A DNA stretch of 64,000 nt. It comes from Pseudobythopirellula maris (lineage in GTDB: Bacteria; Planctomycetota; Planctomycetia; Pirellulales; Lacipirellulaceae). The position numbers and the translations under genes were made by a program. Under the pieces are notes generated by a model. It did no database searches, was not told the origin of the DNA, and saw nothing but the letters and a program-made list of their open reading frames with translations. Shown here in pieces: positions 7,631 to 16,627 of this stretch (the stretch's first letter is position 1; each line of letters begins with the position of its first letter). The stretch lies in NCBI RefSeq assembly GCF_007859945.1, contig NZ_SJPQ01000002.1, positions 1,156,279-1,220,278 of the forward strand, given 5' to 3'.

Positions 7631-9310
7631 ATGAAACGACTCGTCTACGCGCTCACCTTCACCGTGCTCCTGCTAGCGGCGTACCGCGCCCACACGCAGC
7701 CCCCACGCGATGGGCGTGTCGGCCCGCCGGGCGGGGAGGAGATCGAACTCCTTGATGACTTCGACGCCGACGGCGACGGCGTGCTCGGCGCGTCGGAACG
7801 CCGCGCGGCGCGGCTCTGGCTCGGTGACCCGCAGCAGCAACGCGGCGGGCGCCGCGGCTTCGGGCCGCCGGGCGGTTTCCGCGGCCGCAACAACCGCGAG
7901 GCTCCGTCGCCCGGCGCGCGGTTGCGTCCCGACGGAGTCCCCCACTACCCCGACGCCCCGCTGTACGACCCCGACGTGCTGCGCACGCTGTTCCTCGATT
8001 TCGAACACGACGGCGAGCCCAACGCTTGGCAGGAAGAGCTCGCCGACTTCAAGGGGACCGACGTCGACGTGCCCGCCACGCTCACGGTCGACGGGGTCGC
8101 GTACCCGGGCGTCGGCGTCCACTTCCGCGGCGCTTCGTCGTACATGATGGTCCCCGACGGCTACAAGAAATCGCTCAACGTGTCGCTCGACCACACGGAC
8201 GAGGACCAGCGGCTCGGCGGCTACAAGACGCTCAACCTGCTCAACTGCAACGGCGACCCGTCGATGATGAGCGCGGCGCTGTACGCCGAGATCGCCCGCG
8301 ACCGCGTGGCCGTGCCGAAGGTCAATTTCGTCGAGGTTGTCGTGGGCGGCGAGAGCTGGGGCGTGTTCGCCAACGTGCAGCAGTTCGACAAGATTTTCCT
8401 CCGGGAGAATTACGGCTCGTCGAAGGGGACGCGCTGGAAAGTCCCCGGCAGCCCCCGCGGCGACGGCGGGCTGCGCTACCTGGGCGAGGGGCTCGCGCCT
8501 TACGAGTCGCGTTTCGAGATGAAGTCCAACGACGGCGAGAAGGCGTGGCGCGCGTTGATCGAGCTCTGCCGCGTGCTCAACGAGACGCCGCGCGACCGGC
8601 TCGAGCAAGAGCTCGGGCCGCTGCTCGACATCGACGAGGCGCTCCGCTTCTTGGCGCTCGACGTGGCGCTGGTCAACAGCGATGGCTACTGGACGCGGGC
8701 GAGCGACTACAACCTGTTCCGCGACGCCGAGGGCCAGTTCCACCTGATCCCACACGACACGAACGAGGCGCTGCGGGCTTCGCACGGCCCGCCCGGCGGC
8801 GGCCCCGGAGGCCCCGGTGGCTTCGGCCCGCCTGCCGGCTTTGGCCCGCCCCCGGGCTTCGGGCCGCCAGAGGGCTTTGGGCCTCCCCCCAACGGCGCCG
8901 CAGACGGCCCGCCCGAGCAAGAGGGCCGGCGTCGCGGCCGGCGGGGTGGCGGCGAACGGGGCGGCTTTGGTCCGCACGGCGGGGTCGATCTTGACCCGCT
9001 TGTCGTGGTCGACGAGGAGCGGATGCCGCTGCGGAGCCGGCTATTGGCCGTGCCAAGCCTGCGCGAGAAATACCTCGGCTACGTCCAGGAGATCGCCCGC
9101 GACGCGCTCGACTGGGACCATCTCGGGCCGCGTGTCGAGCATTACCGCGAGCTGATCCGCCCGGCGGTGGAGCGCGACACGCGCAAGCTCACCACGACCG
9201 AGGCCTTCCTCGCCGCCACCTCCCCGGCGCGCGACGCCGAGGACTCGCTCCGTGCGTTCGCCGAGGGCCGCCGCCGCTATCTGCTCGAGTACAAGCCGCC
9301 AGCGCCGTGA
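7631..9310 (+). CDS. Exported CotH-family protein with EF-hand
   Basis: 559 residues from the ATG at 7631; upstream in-frame sequence is non-coding or MITE. A signal peptide (about residues 1-22) is followed by one EF-hand calcium loop, DADGDGVLGASE (45-56). The CotH-like region follows with GVHFRGASSY, KKSLNVSLD, YKTLNLLNCNGDPS and a late DYNLFRD plus LIPHDTNEAL segment, which correspond to the atypical kinase-like motifs of spore-coat CotH proteins. A Gly/Pro/Phe-rich insert (about 385-430, GFGPP repeats) interrupts the domain near its C-terminal part, a frequent feature in planctomycete homologues. CotH of Bacillus phosphorylates coat proteins; substrates in planctomycetes are unknown. Confidence 0.88.
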   Translation: MKRLVYALTFTVLLLAAYRAHTQPPRDGRVGPPGGEEIELLDDFDADGDGVLGASERRAARLWLGDPQQQRGGRRGFGPPGGFRGRNNREAPSPGARLRPDGVPHYPDAPLYDPDVLRTLFLDFEHDGEPNAWQEELADFKGTDVDVPATLTVDGVAYPGVGVHFRGASSYMMVPDGYKKSLNVSLDHTDEDQRLGGYKTLNLLNCNGDPSMMSAALYAEIARDRVAVPKVNFVEVVVGGESWGVFANVQQFDKIFLRENYGSSKGTRWKVPGSPRGDGGLRYLGEGLAPYESRFEMKSNDGEKAWRALIELCRVLNETPRDRLEQELGPLLDIDEALRFLALDVALVNSDGYWTRASDYNLFRDAEGQFHLIPHDTNEALRASHGPPGGGPGGPGGFGPPAGFGPPPGFGPPEGFGPPPNGAADGPPEQEGRRRGRRGGGERGGFGPHGGVDLDPLVVVDEERMPLRSRLLAVPSLREKYLGYVQEIARDALDWDHLGPRVEHYRELIRPAVERDTRKLTTTEAFLAATSPARDAEDSLRAFAEGRRRYLLEYKPPAP

Positions 9311-9439
9311 GCGCGGCGGTCATGGCCGTGGACGCCGCGCTGACCCGTGGCGGGCCCGGCGGGTAGGATGGCGCCGAGAGAGCGGTCGGCAGGCGGTCGC
9401 TCCCACCCGCACGGCAAGGCGATCCGCAGAGCCAACCAC

Positions 9440-10069
9440 ATGAGCGAGTTCTACCAACACGCGGTCACGGTGTTTCTGGGGTTCTTCGCCGTGATGAACC
9501 CGGTGGCCAACACGGCGGTGTTCCTCGGCCTGGTCGGCGACCGCTCGCGGGCGGAGCGGACCAAGACCGCCGTGAAGGCCTTGGTCGTGGCGTTCTGCGT
9601 CGTCGCGGCGTTCGCGGCGATCGGCAAGGGGCTCTTCGAGCTGTTCGGCCTCACGCTGCCCGCGCTGAAGATCGCCGGCGGCGTGCTCGTGTTTATGATC
9701 GGCTACCACATGCTGCACGGCAAAAGCTCCGGCATGCACCGGCAGGGCGGCGAAGCCGAGGGGGCGGAGGCGGCCGGCGACGTGGCGGTCTCGCCGCTGG
9801 CGCTGCCGATCCTCGCCGGGCCGGGCACGCTGGCGACGGCGATGAACTTCGCCTCGGGCGGCGGGCTGGCGAACATCGCGGTGACGATCGCCGCCTTCGG
9901 CGTGCTGTGCCTCGTCACCCTGGCCGCGTTCCTGTTTGGCGAGCGGCTCACCAAGCTGCTGGGCGAGAGCGGCCTGCAGGTCGTCACGCAGCTGATGGGG
10001 CTGATCATGGCGGTGATCGGCGCGCAGATGCTGATCGAGGGCGTCGCCGCCGCGGCGAGCGCGGCTTGA
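9440..10069 (+). CDS. MarC/UPF0056-family membrane protein
   Basis: 209 residues with about six hydrophobic helices. The N-terminal FFAVMNPVANTAVFLGLVGD and the mid-protein LPILAGPGTLATAM segment are hallmarks of the MarC family of inner-membrane proteins, related to NAAT-type transporters. The transported substrate is not established for the family. The ATG at 9440 was chosen because the upstream in-frame extension is hydrophilic and Arg-rich. A His-Met-rich loop (about residues 93-105) lies on one side of the membrane. It is a single gene facing away from CotH and converging on the lipoprotein gene at 10122. Confidence 0.88.
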   Translation: MSEFYQHAVTVFLGFFAVMNPVANTAVFLGLVGDRSRAERTKTAVKALVVAFCVVAAFAAIGKGLFELFGLTLPALKIAGGVLVFMIGYHMLHGKSSGMHRQGGEAEGAEAAGDVAVSPLALPILAGPGTLATAMNFASGGGLANIAVTIAAFGVLCLVTLAAFLFGERLTKLLGESGLQVVTQLMGLIMAVIGAQMLIEGVAAAASAA

Positions 10070-10121
10070 AAGGAGCGAGACCGGACGGGCCTTATACGGG
10101 CGAAGAGGGCGGCGCCCGGCC

Positions 10122-10745
10122 TTACTGCTTCATCAACGCGGATTCCAACACCCCCGCGTCGAAGGGTTTGTTCTCTTCGTCGACCTCGGAGACGAGCTCC
10201 CAGCGGCTGCCGCGGTACTCGAACTCGTAGCGCTGACTCGTCTGGTCCTTGAGCTCGCGGTACGGCGAACTGCTCGAGCCCATTTGACTCAGCGGGGACG
10301 ACGACTCGGAGGCCGCCTCGGCTTCTTCGCCGCTGCCGTCGGACGAGCCGGTGTTGATGAAGACCGTCTTCGAGACGGTGTTGAACGTGACCGAGCCGCG
10401 GTAAGGTTCGCCCTCGGAAGCCGGGGGGGTGAAATCGTGCTCGATCGTCGTGTTCCAGTCGGTCATCGGCTCGCCCGGAACGGTGCTCGACATGCCGAGC
10501 GACATCGCGTCGCGCAGGCCGCGGTTGTCGACCTGCCGTTTGACCGCCTCGACGATGTTCTTGAAACTCTGCTCGGGGGTCAGCTCCTCGGTCTCGAGCA
10601 GCTCGACCGCCAGGTTGTTGCTCGCCGGAGGATTGTCCCCGCAACCCGCCGCAGTGAACGCCGCCAAGGCTAGAATCCCCGCCACGGATTGACGGCGGAG
10701 GGGGGACCGCCAACGCGGACCTTGCGAGTGCGGGCGGGCGTTCAT
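10122..10745 (-). CDS. Putative lipoprotein of unknown function
   Basis: 207 residues. The N-terminus has an Arg-rich n-region, a hydrophobic stretch and a TAAGC lipobox (cysteine about residue 35). The mature part has a helical EQSFKNIVEAVKRQV segment, a Ser/Glu-rich linker and C-terminal strands (YRELKDQTSQRYEFEYRGSRWEL). No enzyme motif is visible. It follows two other leftward exported-protein genes (TPR protein and 10907-11566) and may be part of their transcript, although the gaps exceed 150 bases. Confidence 0.7.
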   Translation of the reverse strand: MNARPHSQGPRWRSPLRRQSVAGILALAAFTAAGCGDNPPASNNLAVELLETEELTPEQSFKNIVEAVKRQVDNRGLRDAMSLGMSSTVPGEPMTDWNTTIEHDFTPPASEGEPYRGSVTFNTVSKTVFINTGSSDGSGEEAEAASESSSPLSQMGSSSSPYRELKDQTSQRYEFEYRGSRWELVSEVDEENKPFDAGVLESALMKQ

Positions 10746-10906
10746 GACCGTGTCCTGTGAGATCCCTGGGGATGGCGTGCGCTAGGGCGGCCGCTTGCGG
10801 AGTCGGAAGGGGGGGCGGACGGCAGCCGGCCGTCCCTCGCCGCTATCGCGTTGCATCCCCAAGAATAGCACATCCCCCGCCGAATGCGGACAGGAGACCG
10901 AGCCGC

Positions 10907-11566
10907 TCAGAAGCCGGCGAACGGATCGTCGCCCTCGAGCACGTCGCCGAAGGGGTCGATGTCTTCCTCTTCGGCCGGCTCTTCGGCGGCGGGGGTGTTG
11001 AACGGGTCGTCCGTTGTGTCGCCGCCGGCCTCGGCTTCAAACCCGCCATCGCCGAAAGGATCGGCTTCGGCCGGCGCGGCGGCGGGGAGCGACACCTTGG
11101 GCACGCCCTTCACGGGGTTGAGCGACTGGAGCACCCCGCCGATCGCCCGCAGCAAGCCGCGCGGCTTTTCCTCGGCCGGGGCCGCCGCCTTGGCGGTCTT
11201 GTTGGCCATATCGCTCGGCGCCACGCCGAGCCGCTCGTCGTCGAGGAACGGGTTCCCTTGGTTGTCGGCGATGCGGTCGTCGAGCGGATCGACCCGCAGC
11301 ATCGGACGCGACACGTCGGGCAGAGGCCCCACGCTCGCGAGCCGGGCGAGGCCCTCCGGCGACTCGGCCTCGGCGAGGGCGTCGAGCGACAACCGGAAAG
11401 AGCGACGCAGGGCGCCGCGTTCCGCCCCGCTGAGTTCGCCGTAGCGGTAGCCGAGCGTGGGCTGGTCTGCGGGGGCGACGTCGAGCACCTGCCCCTGGGC
11501 CGGGGTTTCGGCCCACGGGGTCGCCAGGAGAGCGAGGGCGGCGAGGATCAGGGCGTGCCGGAGCAT
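10907..11566 (-). CDS. Exported acidic protein with D-P-F motifs
   Basis: 219 residues with a clear signal peptide (about 1-25, ending AQG). The middle has a short helical segment; the C-terminal 60 residues are acidic and disordered with four D-P-F motifs (DPFGD, DDPFN, DPFGD, DDPFAGF), the last at the very C-terminus. The same motif recurs in the truncated lipoprotein at 1-1114 and once in 22071-23126. No domain is recognised. It lies downstream of the large TPR protein in the same direction with a gap of about 180 bases. Confidence 0.7.
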   Translation of the reverse strand: MLRHALILAALALLATPWAETPAQGQVLDVAPADQPTLGYRYGELSGAERGALRRSFRLSLDALAEAESPEGLARLASVGPLPDVSRPMLRVDPLDDRIADNQGNPFLDDERLGVAPSDMANKTAKAAAPAEEKPRGLLRAIGGVLQSLNPVKGVPKVSLPAAAPAEADPFGDGGFEAEAGGDTTDDPFNTPAAEEPAEEEDIDPFGDVLEGDDPFAGF

Positions 11567-11745
11567 GGCGATTCGGGGGGCAAAAGGTCGAGGGGATCGG
11601 TGGGAGCGGGAGTGGCTTGGCTCACCAGCCGAGCGGTCCCGTCCCTACTATCCAGCCTATTCATCGGGGCCGGAAAACTCAAATCGACAGAATCCACGCC
11701 TGGCGGCGGACCGCTTTTCTCGCCCGGCAGCCAGGAGCGAACGCC

Positions 11746-14700
11746 TCAGAGGCTTGCGCTGAGCAAGCCCCTGTTCTCAAGGTCCGACTTGAGCTGGTCG
11801 TACTGCTCGCGTTCGACCCGGGGCAGATCGTCGCGTGAGAGCCCCAATTCGACCGCTTTTTTCCACGCCTCCAGGGCGTCGTCCTGGTCGTTCGACATCA
11901 TGTGGGCGACCGCCTTGTGGAAGTACTTCGACGGGGTCGGCTTGTCGATGACCGCCAGCTTGAGGTCTTCGACCGCCTCGTCCGCCTTGTCGGCCGCCAG
12001 GTAGGCCACCGCCCGTGTGTCGAGCACGTCGCTCGTGGGGCCGATGATCGAGATCGCCTCGTCGACATGCTCCAAGGCCTCGGCCGTGGCGTCGGGCGTT
12101 CCGACCGTGACCGAGAGCAGGTACGCCAGGTTGTTCAGCACAACGGCCCGCGACACGTTGCGGAGCTTGTCGCTTTCGAGCAGCACCCGGTAGGTCTCGG
12201 CCGACTCCAGGGGCTTGCCCTGCAAGTCGAGCAACTCGGCCTTGTGGAGCAGCAGGCTGATCTGCTCGGGGTTGTCGCGGAGCGCGCTGTCGAGCCACCC
12301 GGAAACCCGCGACAGGTACTCCTGGTCGATCTGGCCGCTGTCCGATTGCTCGGCGCGGTGCCGGAGCACCGCGATCCCTTGCTGGACGAGCCCCACGGCG
12401 CTCGATTCGCCGCGCAAGCCCTCGAGCGTGTCGAAGCCTTTCTCGAGGTCGCGGTGCTGACCAACAAACGTGGCGAGCGCCAACTTCTCGCTCACGCCGC
12501 CGAGCGAAGCGGCCAGCGCGTAGAGCCCTTCGGCCGTGTCGTACTGCTCGAATTCGGTCAGCAACCGGGCGACGCGTTTGACGGTCGGCAGGTCACCGGG
12601 CTCGAGCGAGCGGAGGTTGCTGGGCAGCATGCTGCGGGCGGCCTTCACGGCGTTCTGCGTCTCGCCGCGCTTGTAGGCCACCCGGGCCACCAGGTCGCGA
12701 GTGGCGGGGTCTTCGGGCGCCAACTCGTGCAGGCGCCGGACCTGTCGCGCGGCCGTGTCGATCGCCTCGGGCGTGCCCTGGTTGATGAGCAACGCGAGGT
12801 AGAGCTTGCGGACGTTCGGGTCGGTCGGTCGCGCGCCGATCATGTCGATCATGTGGTCGCGGCACTTCTCCCATTGGCCGAGCGAGGCGTAGAGCTTGGC
12901 GAGGACCATCTCCGACTGCACGCTCGAGAGGCCGCCGGAGCGGAGCTCCTCGAAGAGCTTCACGGCCTTCAGACGCGAGAGCGGCTCGGGGCGGTTCGCC
13001 AAGATCTGCGCCATCATCGCCTTGTCCTCTTGCGCCATCAGGCCGTCCTTCGCGTTGGAAGAGAGCAGGCGTTCGGCGTCGAGCAGGCTGAGGTACTCGC
13101 CGGTCTGGGACAAGAGATTCGCCCCCATGCGACGCGCCCAGGTGACGTTCTGGTCGTTGGGATTGGTTTCGCCCTCGGCCGCGCTGCGCAAGATGTCGTT
13201 GATCAGCGGGCGGGCGAGCTCGCGGCCGTTGTCACGCGGGTACCCCTTGCCGAGGTAGAACTGGGCCAACAGGCGGGCGGTTTTGGGGTCGTCCGGCACG
13301 CGCTCGTGGGCCAGCCGGTACATGCTCTCCGCGTCGAGCCAGCGGCCGACCACCTCGTAGCACCGCGCCGTGAGCAGCGTGACCTGGTCCTCGGTGATCG
13401 CCAGCTGGGCGGAGCGGATGGCGTCTTCGGCCTTGCCCTTCTGGCCGCTCATCAGCAGGAAGGTGATCTGGGCGAGCCAGTTCTCGGCCGAGGCGGGCTC
13501 GATCTCCACGCTGCGGTTGAACGCCTCGCCGGCGTCGGTGATCAGCTTCGCGCGACGCTCCTCGGAGAAGTCTTGCTTGGCCTGCGGGGTCGCGACGGCC
13601 GAGGCCAGGAAGCGACCGAGCCACAGCTGGCGGTCGGCGTTGTTGACCGTGTTGCTGCTGATCTCGCGGGCCACAGCGATCGCCTCTTCGAGCTGACCGG
13701 AGCGGAAGAGCGCCTCGGCGTAGTCCTGCCCCAGCAGCAGCAAGCGTGAGCCGCGATTCACCTGCTCCATCTCTTTGAGCGCGTCTTGGTAGCGGCCGTA
13801 ACGCATCAGCAGCTTGACGTGCTGGAAGAGCCCCAACGCCGAGGGACGGCCGAGCTTCGAGCCGCGGTCGTAACTCGCGAGCGCCTTGCTTTCCTGGCCG
13901 CGGAGCAGGCTGATCTCGGCGTCCAGCAGCAGCGGCTGGTTCCACTCGGGCCGCTCGTCGATCGTGCGGTCGATCAGTTCCTTGGCCTTGGTGAGCGCCT
14001 CGGGGCCCTCACGCGTGGCGCGGTAGTCGGCCACCAGGCGGTTCGCCTCGGTGAACATCCAGGTGGGGTTCTCCTGGCTGCCGACGACCTCAAGGATGCG
14101 GTCTTGGGCGTCACGCATGCCCGCCTCGTCGTCCTGCTCGCGGGCGGTCATGAACAGCTGCAACAGCGCCACCAAGTCGCTCGGCGCGAGGTCGGCCACT
14201 TGCCGCAGGCAGTAGGTTTGCGACTCGCGGTCGCGGAGCTGGGCGAACTTCTTCGACAGGCCGGTCCAGAGCTGGATCTTCTGGTCGCGTGTCATCGCGT
14301 CCAGGTCGTCGGTGAGCGACATCAGCTGCTCGGTCAGGTTCTCGTCGTTGATCGCGATGTAGAGGTCGGCGCGCTCGAGACGCAGGATCGGCAGGTCGTC
14401 GAAGTCGGCGACCACCTTGTCGAGCAGCTTGAGCGCCTTGACGGGGCCCTGCTCCGGGTCGGCGGCGAACAGCTTGACCGCAGCACGCCGCACGCCCAGG
14501 TCGTTGGGCGCCATGCGGTATGCCTCGAGCAGCTTCTTGCGCGACTCGGCGAACTTGCCGCGACGCATCAGCACCTCGCCCTGCAGGATGATCTCCATCG
14601 CGTCGGACAGGTTGTAAACGTCGACGTACTGGGCGATCTCTTCGTTGAACGCGTTCCAGTCCTGCTCGCTCTCGGGCTTGTCGAGCTCGCGGGAAAGCCG

Positions 14701-16104
14701 CTCGTAGATGGAGGAAACCTCTTCCGAGCCCGTGCCGCGACCGATCTGCGACTTCGACCGGATCAGGCCCAGACGCGCCAGCTCGTTGTCGGGATCGCTC
14801 TGCAGGGTCAACTGGTAGGTCTCGGCCGCCCTCTCCCACTGGCCGAGCTTCTCGTAGCAGAAGCCCAGCAGCCAGAGCGACTCGACGTTCAGTTCGGCCC
14901 GCTCGGCGAGGAAGGGCCTGAGCCGCTCGAGTTCTTGGGCGGCGGCGAACCACTCGTTGTTCGCCATCTCCAAACGCGCCGACAAGTAATCGAGGAACGG
15001 CGCCGCCATCACGCCATCCTTACGCATCGTTTCGATCTCGGCCGCGACCTGGTCCGAGTCGCCGCGTTCGATCTGCAACCGCGTGCGGTAGAACTTCAGC
15101 TCGGCGCTGGCCCGGGGTGAGACCGACTCGATGCCCTCGTCGAACCGCGACAGGGCCGACTCGTAGTCTTCCAGACGCAGGTCGATGCCGGCCAGTGTTT
15201 GGTAAAGGAAAGGCGTCTCGGGGTTCTCCTTGATGGCGCCGATGAGCAGCTCGCGGGCCTCCTCGAAACGCTCCTTCTTGGCGAGCAGGCGGGCGTTGGT
15301 GACCACGACCGACGGGTCGTTCGGCGAGAGCTCCAGCGCCCGCGCCACGTCGGCCTCGGCCGCGTCGTCTTCGTTCTTCTGTTCGCGGAGCCGGGCCCGG
15401 ATGAGGTAGGCTTGGCCCGATTCGGGGTTCGCCTCGACCATCCGCTCGATCATCTCCTCGGCCAGCTCCTGCTCGTGCTCATCCTCCCGCAAGATGTTGG
15501 CCACGCGGGCGTAGACCATCGGGTCGTTCGGGGCGACCGCCTTCTCCGGTTCGAACGTCTCGGTCGCCTCGTCGAAGCCGATCAAGCGGTAGGCGTGGTC
15601 CATCGCCCCGCGGTCCGATACGGCGAACAAGCACTGCGACTTGAGGAGCTCGAGCTCGGGATCGCCCGGGTTGCGATTGAGCAAGTAATTGATGTGGTCG
15701 AGCGCGTCCTTCAGGCCTGGCACGTGGGGGGCCATCAAGAGGTCGACCAAACGGCGGCGCAGTTTGTCGTTGTCCGGCTGGTCGCGGACCGTCATCTCGA
15801 GCCGCTGCAACGCCATGGCGAGGTCTTTGCGCTGGACCGACGGGTCTTCGGCGATCTCGGCAAAGGTGTTGGCGAAACGCTCGTGGACTTCGGCGTCGTC
15901 CTTGCGGATGCGGAGGTACTCGAAGAGCAGGCCGGCCGTCTTGGGCAGGTCGCCCTCGGCTTCGGCCTCGTCGGCGCGGGTGAGCAATCGGCCGGCGTTG
16001 CGATCCACTTGGAAACGCCACAGCCCGTAGCCGCCACCCACGACCACCAAGGCGCCGACGAGCAGACCGATCAGGAGAGTGAAATTGACGCGGTATTGTT
16101 GCAT
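11746..16104 (-). CDS. Very large membrane-anchored TPR-repeat protein
   Basis: 1452 residues. A single transmembrane helix (about residues 9-30, LLIGLLVGALVVVGGGYGLW) is followed by tetratricopeptide repeats across almost the whole length, recognised by recurring A-x-x-Y/L-x-x-A-L-x-x-x-P spacing (for example GDLPKTAGLLFEYLRIRKDDAEVH and SSALYRVLL-like units). The body should lie outside the cytoplasmic membrane. Such scaffolds assemble protein complexes; no partner is evident except two smaller exported proteins downstream. The ATG at 16104 places the hydrophobic segment at the N-terminus. Confidence 0.88.
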   Translation of the reverse strand: MQQYRVNFTLLIGLLVGALVVVGGGYGLWRFQVDRNAGRLLTRADEAEAEGDLPKTAGLLFEYLRIRKDDAEVHERFANTFAEIAEDPSVQRKDLAMALQRLEMTVRDQPDNDKLRRRLVDLLMAPHVPGLKDALDHINYLLNRNPGDPELELLKSQCLFAVSDRGAMDHAYRLIGFDEATETFEPEKAVAPNDPMVYARVANILREDEHEQELAEEMIERMVEANPESGQAYLIRARLREQKNEDDAAEADVARALELSPNDPSVVVTNARLLAKKERFEEARELLIGAIKENPETPFLYQTLAGIDLRLEDYESALSRFDEGIESVSPRASAELKFYRTRLQIERGDSDQVAAEIETMRKDGVMAAPFLDYLSARLEMANNEWFAAAQELERLRPFLAERAELNVESLWLLGFCYEKLGQWERAAETYQLTLQSDPDNELARLGLIRSKSQIGRGTGSEEVSSIYERLSRELDKPESEQDWNAFNEEIAQYVDVYNLSDAMEIILQGEVLMRRGKFAESRKKLLEAYRMAPNDLGVRRAAVKLFAADPEQGPVKALKLLDKVVADFDDLPILRLERADLYIAINDENLTEQLMSLTDDLDAMTRDQKIQLWTGLSKKFAQLRDRESQTYCLRQVADLAPSDLVALLQLFMTAREQDDEAGMRDAQDRILEVVGSQENPTWMFTEANRLVADYRATREGPEALTKAKELIDRTIDERPEWNQPLLLDAEISLLRGQESKALASYDRGSKLGRPSALGLFQHVKLLMRYGRYQDALKEMEQVNRGSRLLLLGQDYAEALFRSGQLEEAIAVAREISSNTVNNADRQLWLGRFLASAVATPQAKQDFSEERRAKLITDAGEAFNRSVEIEPASAENWLAQITFLLMSGQKGKAEDAIRSAQLAITEDQVTLLTARCYEVVGRWLDAESMYRLAHERVPDDPKTARLLAQFYLGKGYPRDNGRELARPLINDILRSAAEGETNPNDQNVTWARRMGANLLSQTGEYLSLLDAERLLSSNAKDGLMAQEDKAMMAQILANRPEPLSRLKAVKLFEELRSGGLSSVQSEMVLAKLYASLGQWEKCRDHMIDMIGARPTDPNVRKLYLALLINQGTPEAIDTAARQVRRLHELAPEDPATRDLVARVAYKRGETQNAVKAARSMLPSNLRSLEPGDLPTVKRVARLLTEFEQYDTAEGLYALAASLGGVSEKLALATFVGQHRDLEKGFDTLEGLRGESSAVGLVQQGIAVLRHRAEQSDSGQIDQEYLSRVSGWLDSALRDNPEQISLLLHKAELLDLQGKPLESAETYRVLLESDKLRNVSRAVVLNNLAYLLSVTVGTPDATAEALEHVDEAISIIGPTSDVLDTRAVAYLAADKADEAVEDLKLAVIDKPTPSKYFHKAVAHMMSNDQDDALEAWKKAVELGLSRDDLPRVEREQYDQLKSDLENRGLLSASL

Positions 16105-16627
16105 GGCTCTTCGTTACCTGAAGCCGCCGCAAGGGCGGGACGCTATGGGGGATCGCTGCGGGGAATCGCGAAACGATTAGATCACGGAAACAAGTTAGCG
16201 AGACGCTTCGACTGTGGAGAGGCTCCCAACCGGGTATCAAGCATCCGGCGGGGTATTCCCGGCGGGGCTGACGAGCGTCTCGGAGCGACGGCGCCCCGAG
16301 CGGGCTGGATCGCCACAGCGCCACCGGAACCGCCGCCCGAACCGCGCCGCCTGAAACGCCTTGGACGCCGCCAGCCGGCGTGCGGTTCCATCCGCTTCGG
16401 GGACCACGCCTACATGCCCACGGCGCGAGGCGAGTGGCCAGTCTGTTCATGGTATCGATGTGGGCGCCGCTGTCAACGAAACCCCCTAGTTTGAAAGCGG
16501 TTACGTCAGCCGGGGAGCCTCGACAGAGCCCCCAAGCCGCCGAAACGGGCCAAGCCGCAGATCCGGCCCCGCTGCGCCCCCAAGCAGCGGATCGCCCTCG
16601 GTTGGCCGGCGACCAACCACGCCGCGC
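16105..16627. other. Non-coding gap between TPR and TIGR03790 genes
   Basis: 523 bases upstream of the TPR gene and downstream of the TIGR03790-type gene. Only short, compositionally unremarkable frames are present. I see no gene, clear palindrome or terminator. The promoter of the TPR gene should lie in the part near 16105. Confidence 0.5.

Noticed and set aside
8780-8900. Tandem GGCTTTGGCCCGCC-like units that could look like a repeat array
   Set aside because: They encode the Gly-Phe-Gly-Pro-Pro linker of the CotH protein; not a CRISPR or satellite.
11902-13749. Long plus-strand open frame opposite the TPR protein, and similar ones at 13786-15120 and 15199-16494
   Set aside because: These are antisense shadows caused by high GC; composition is Val/Gly/Arg/Leu-rich without domains, and the TPR protein on the other strand is convincing.
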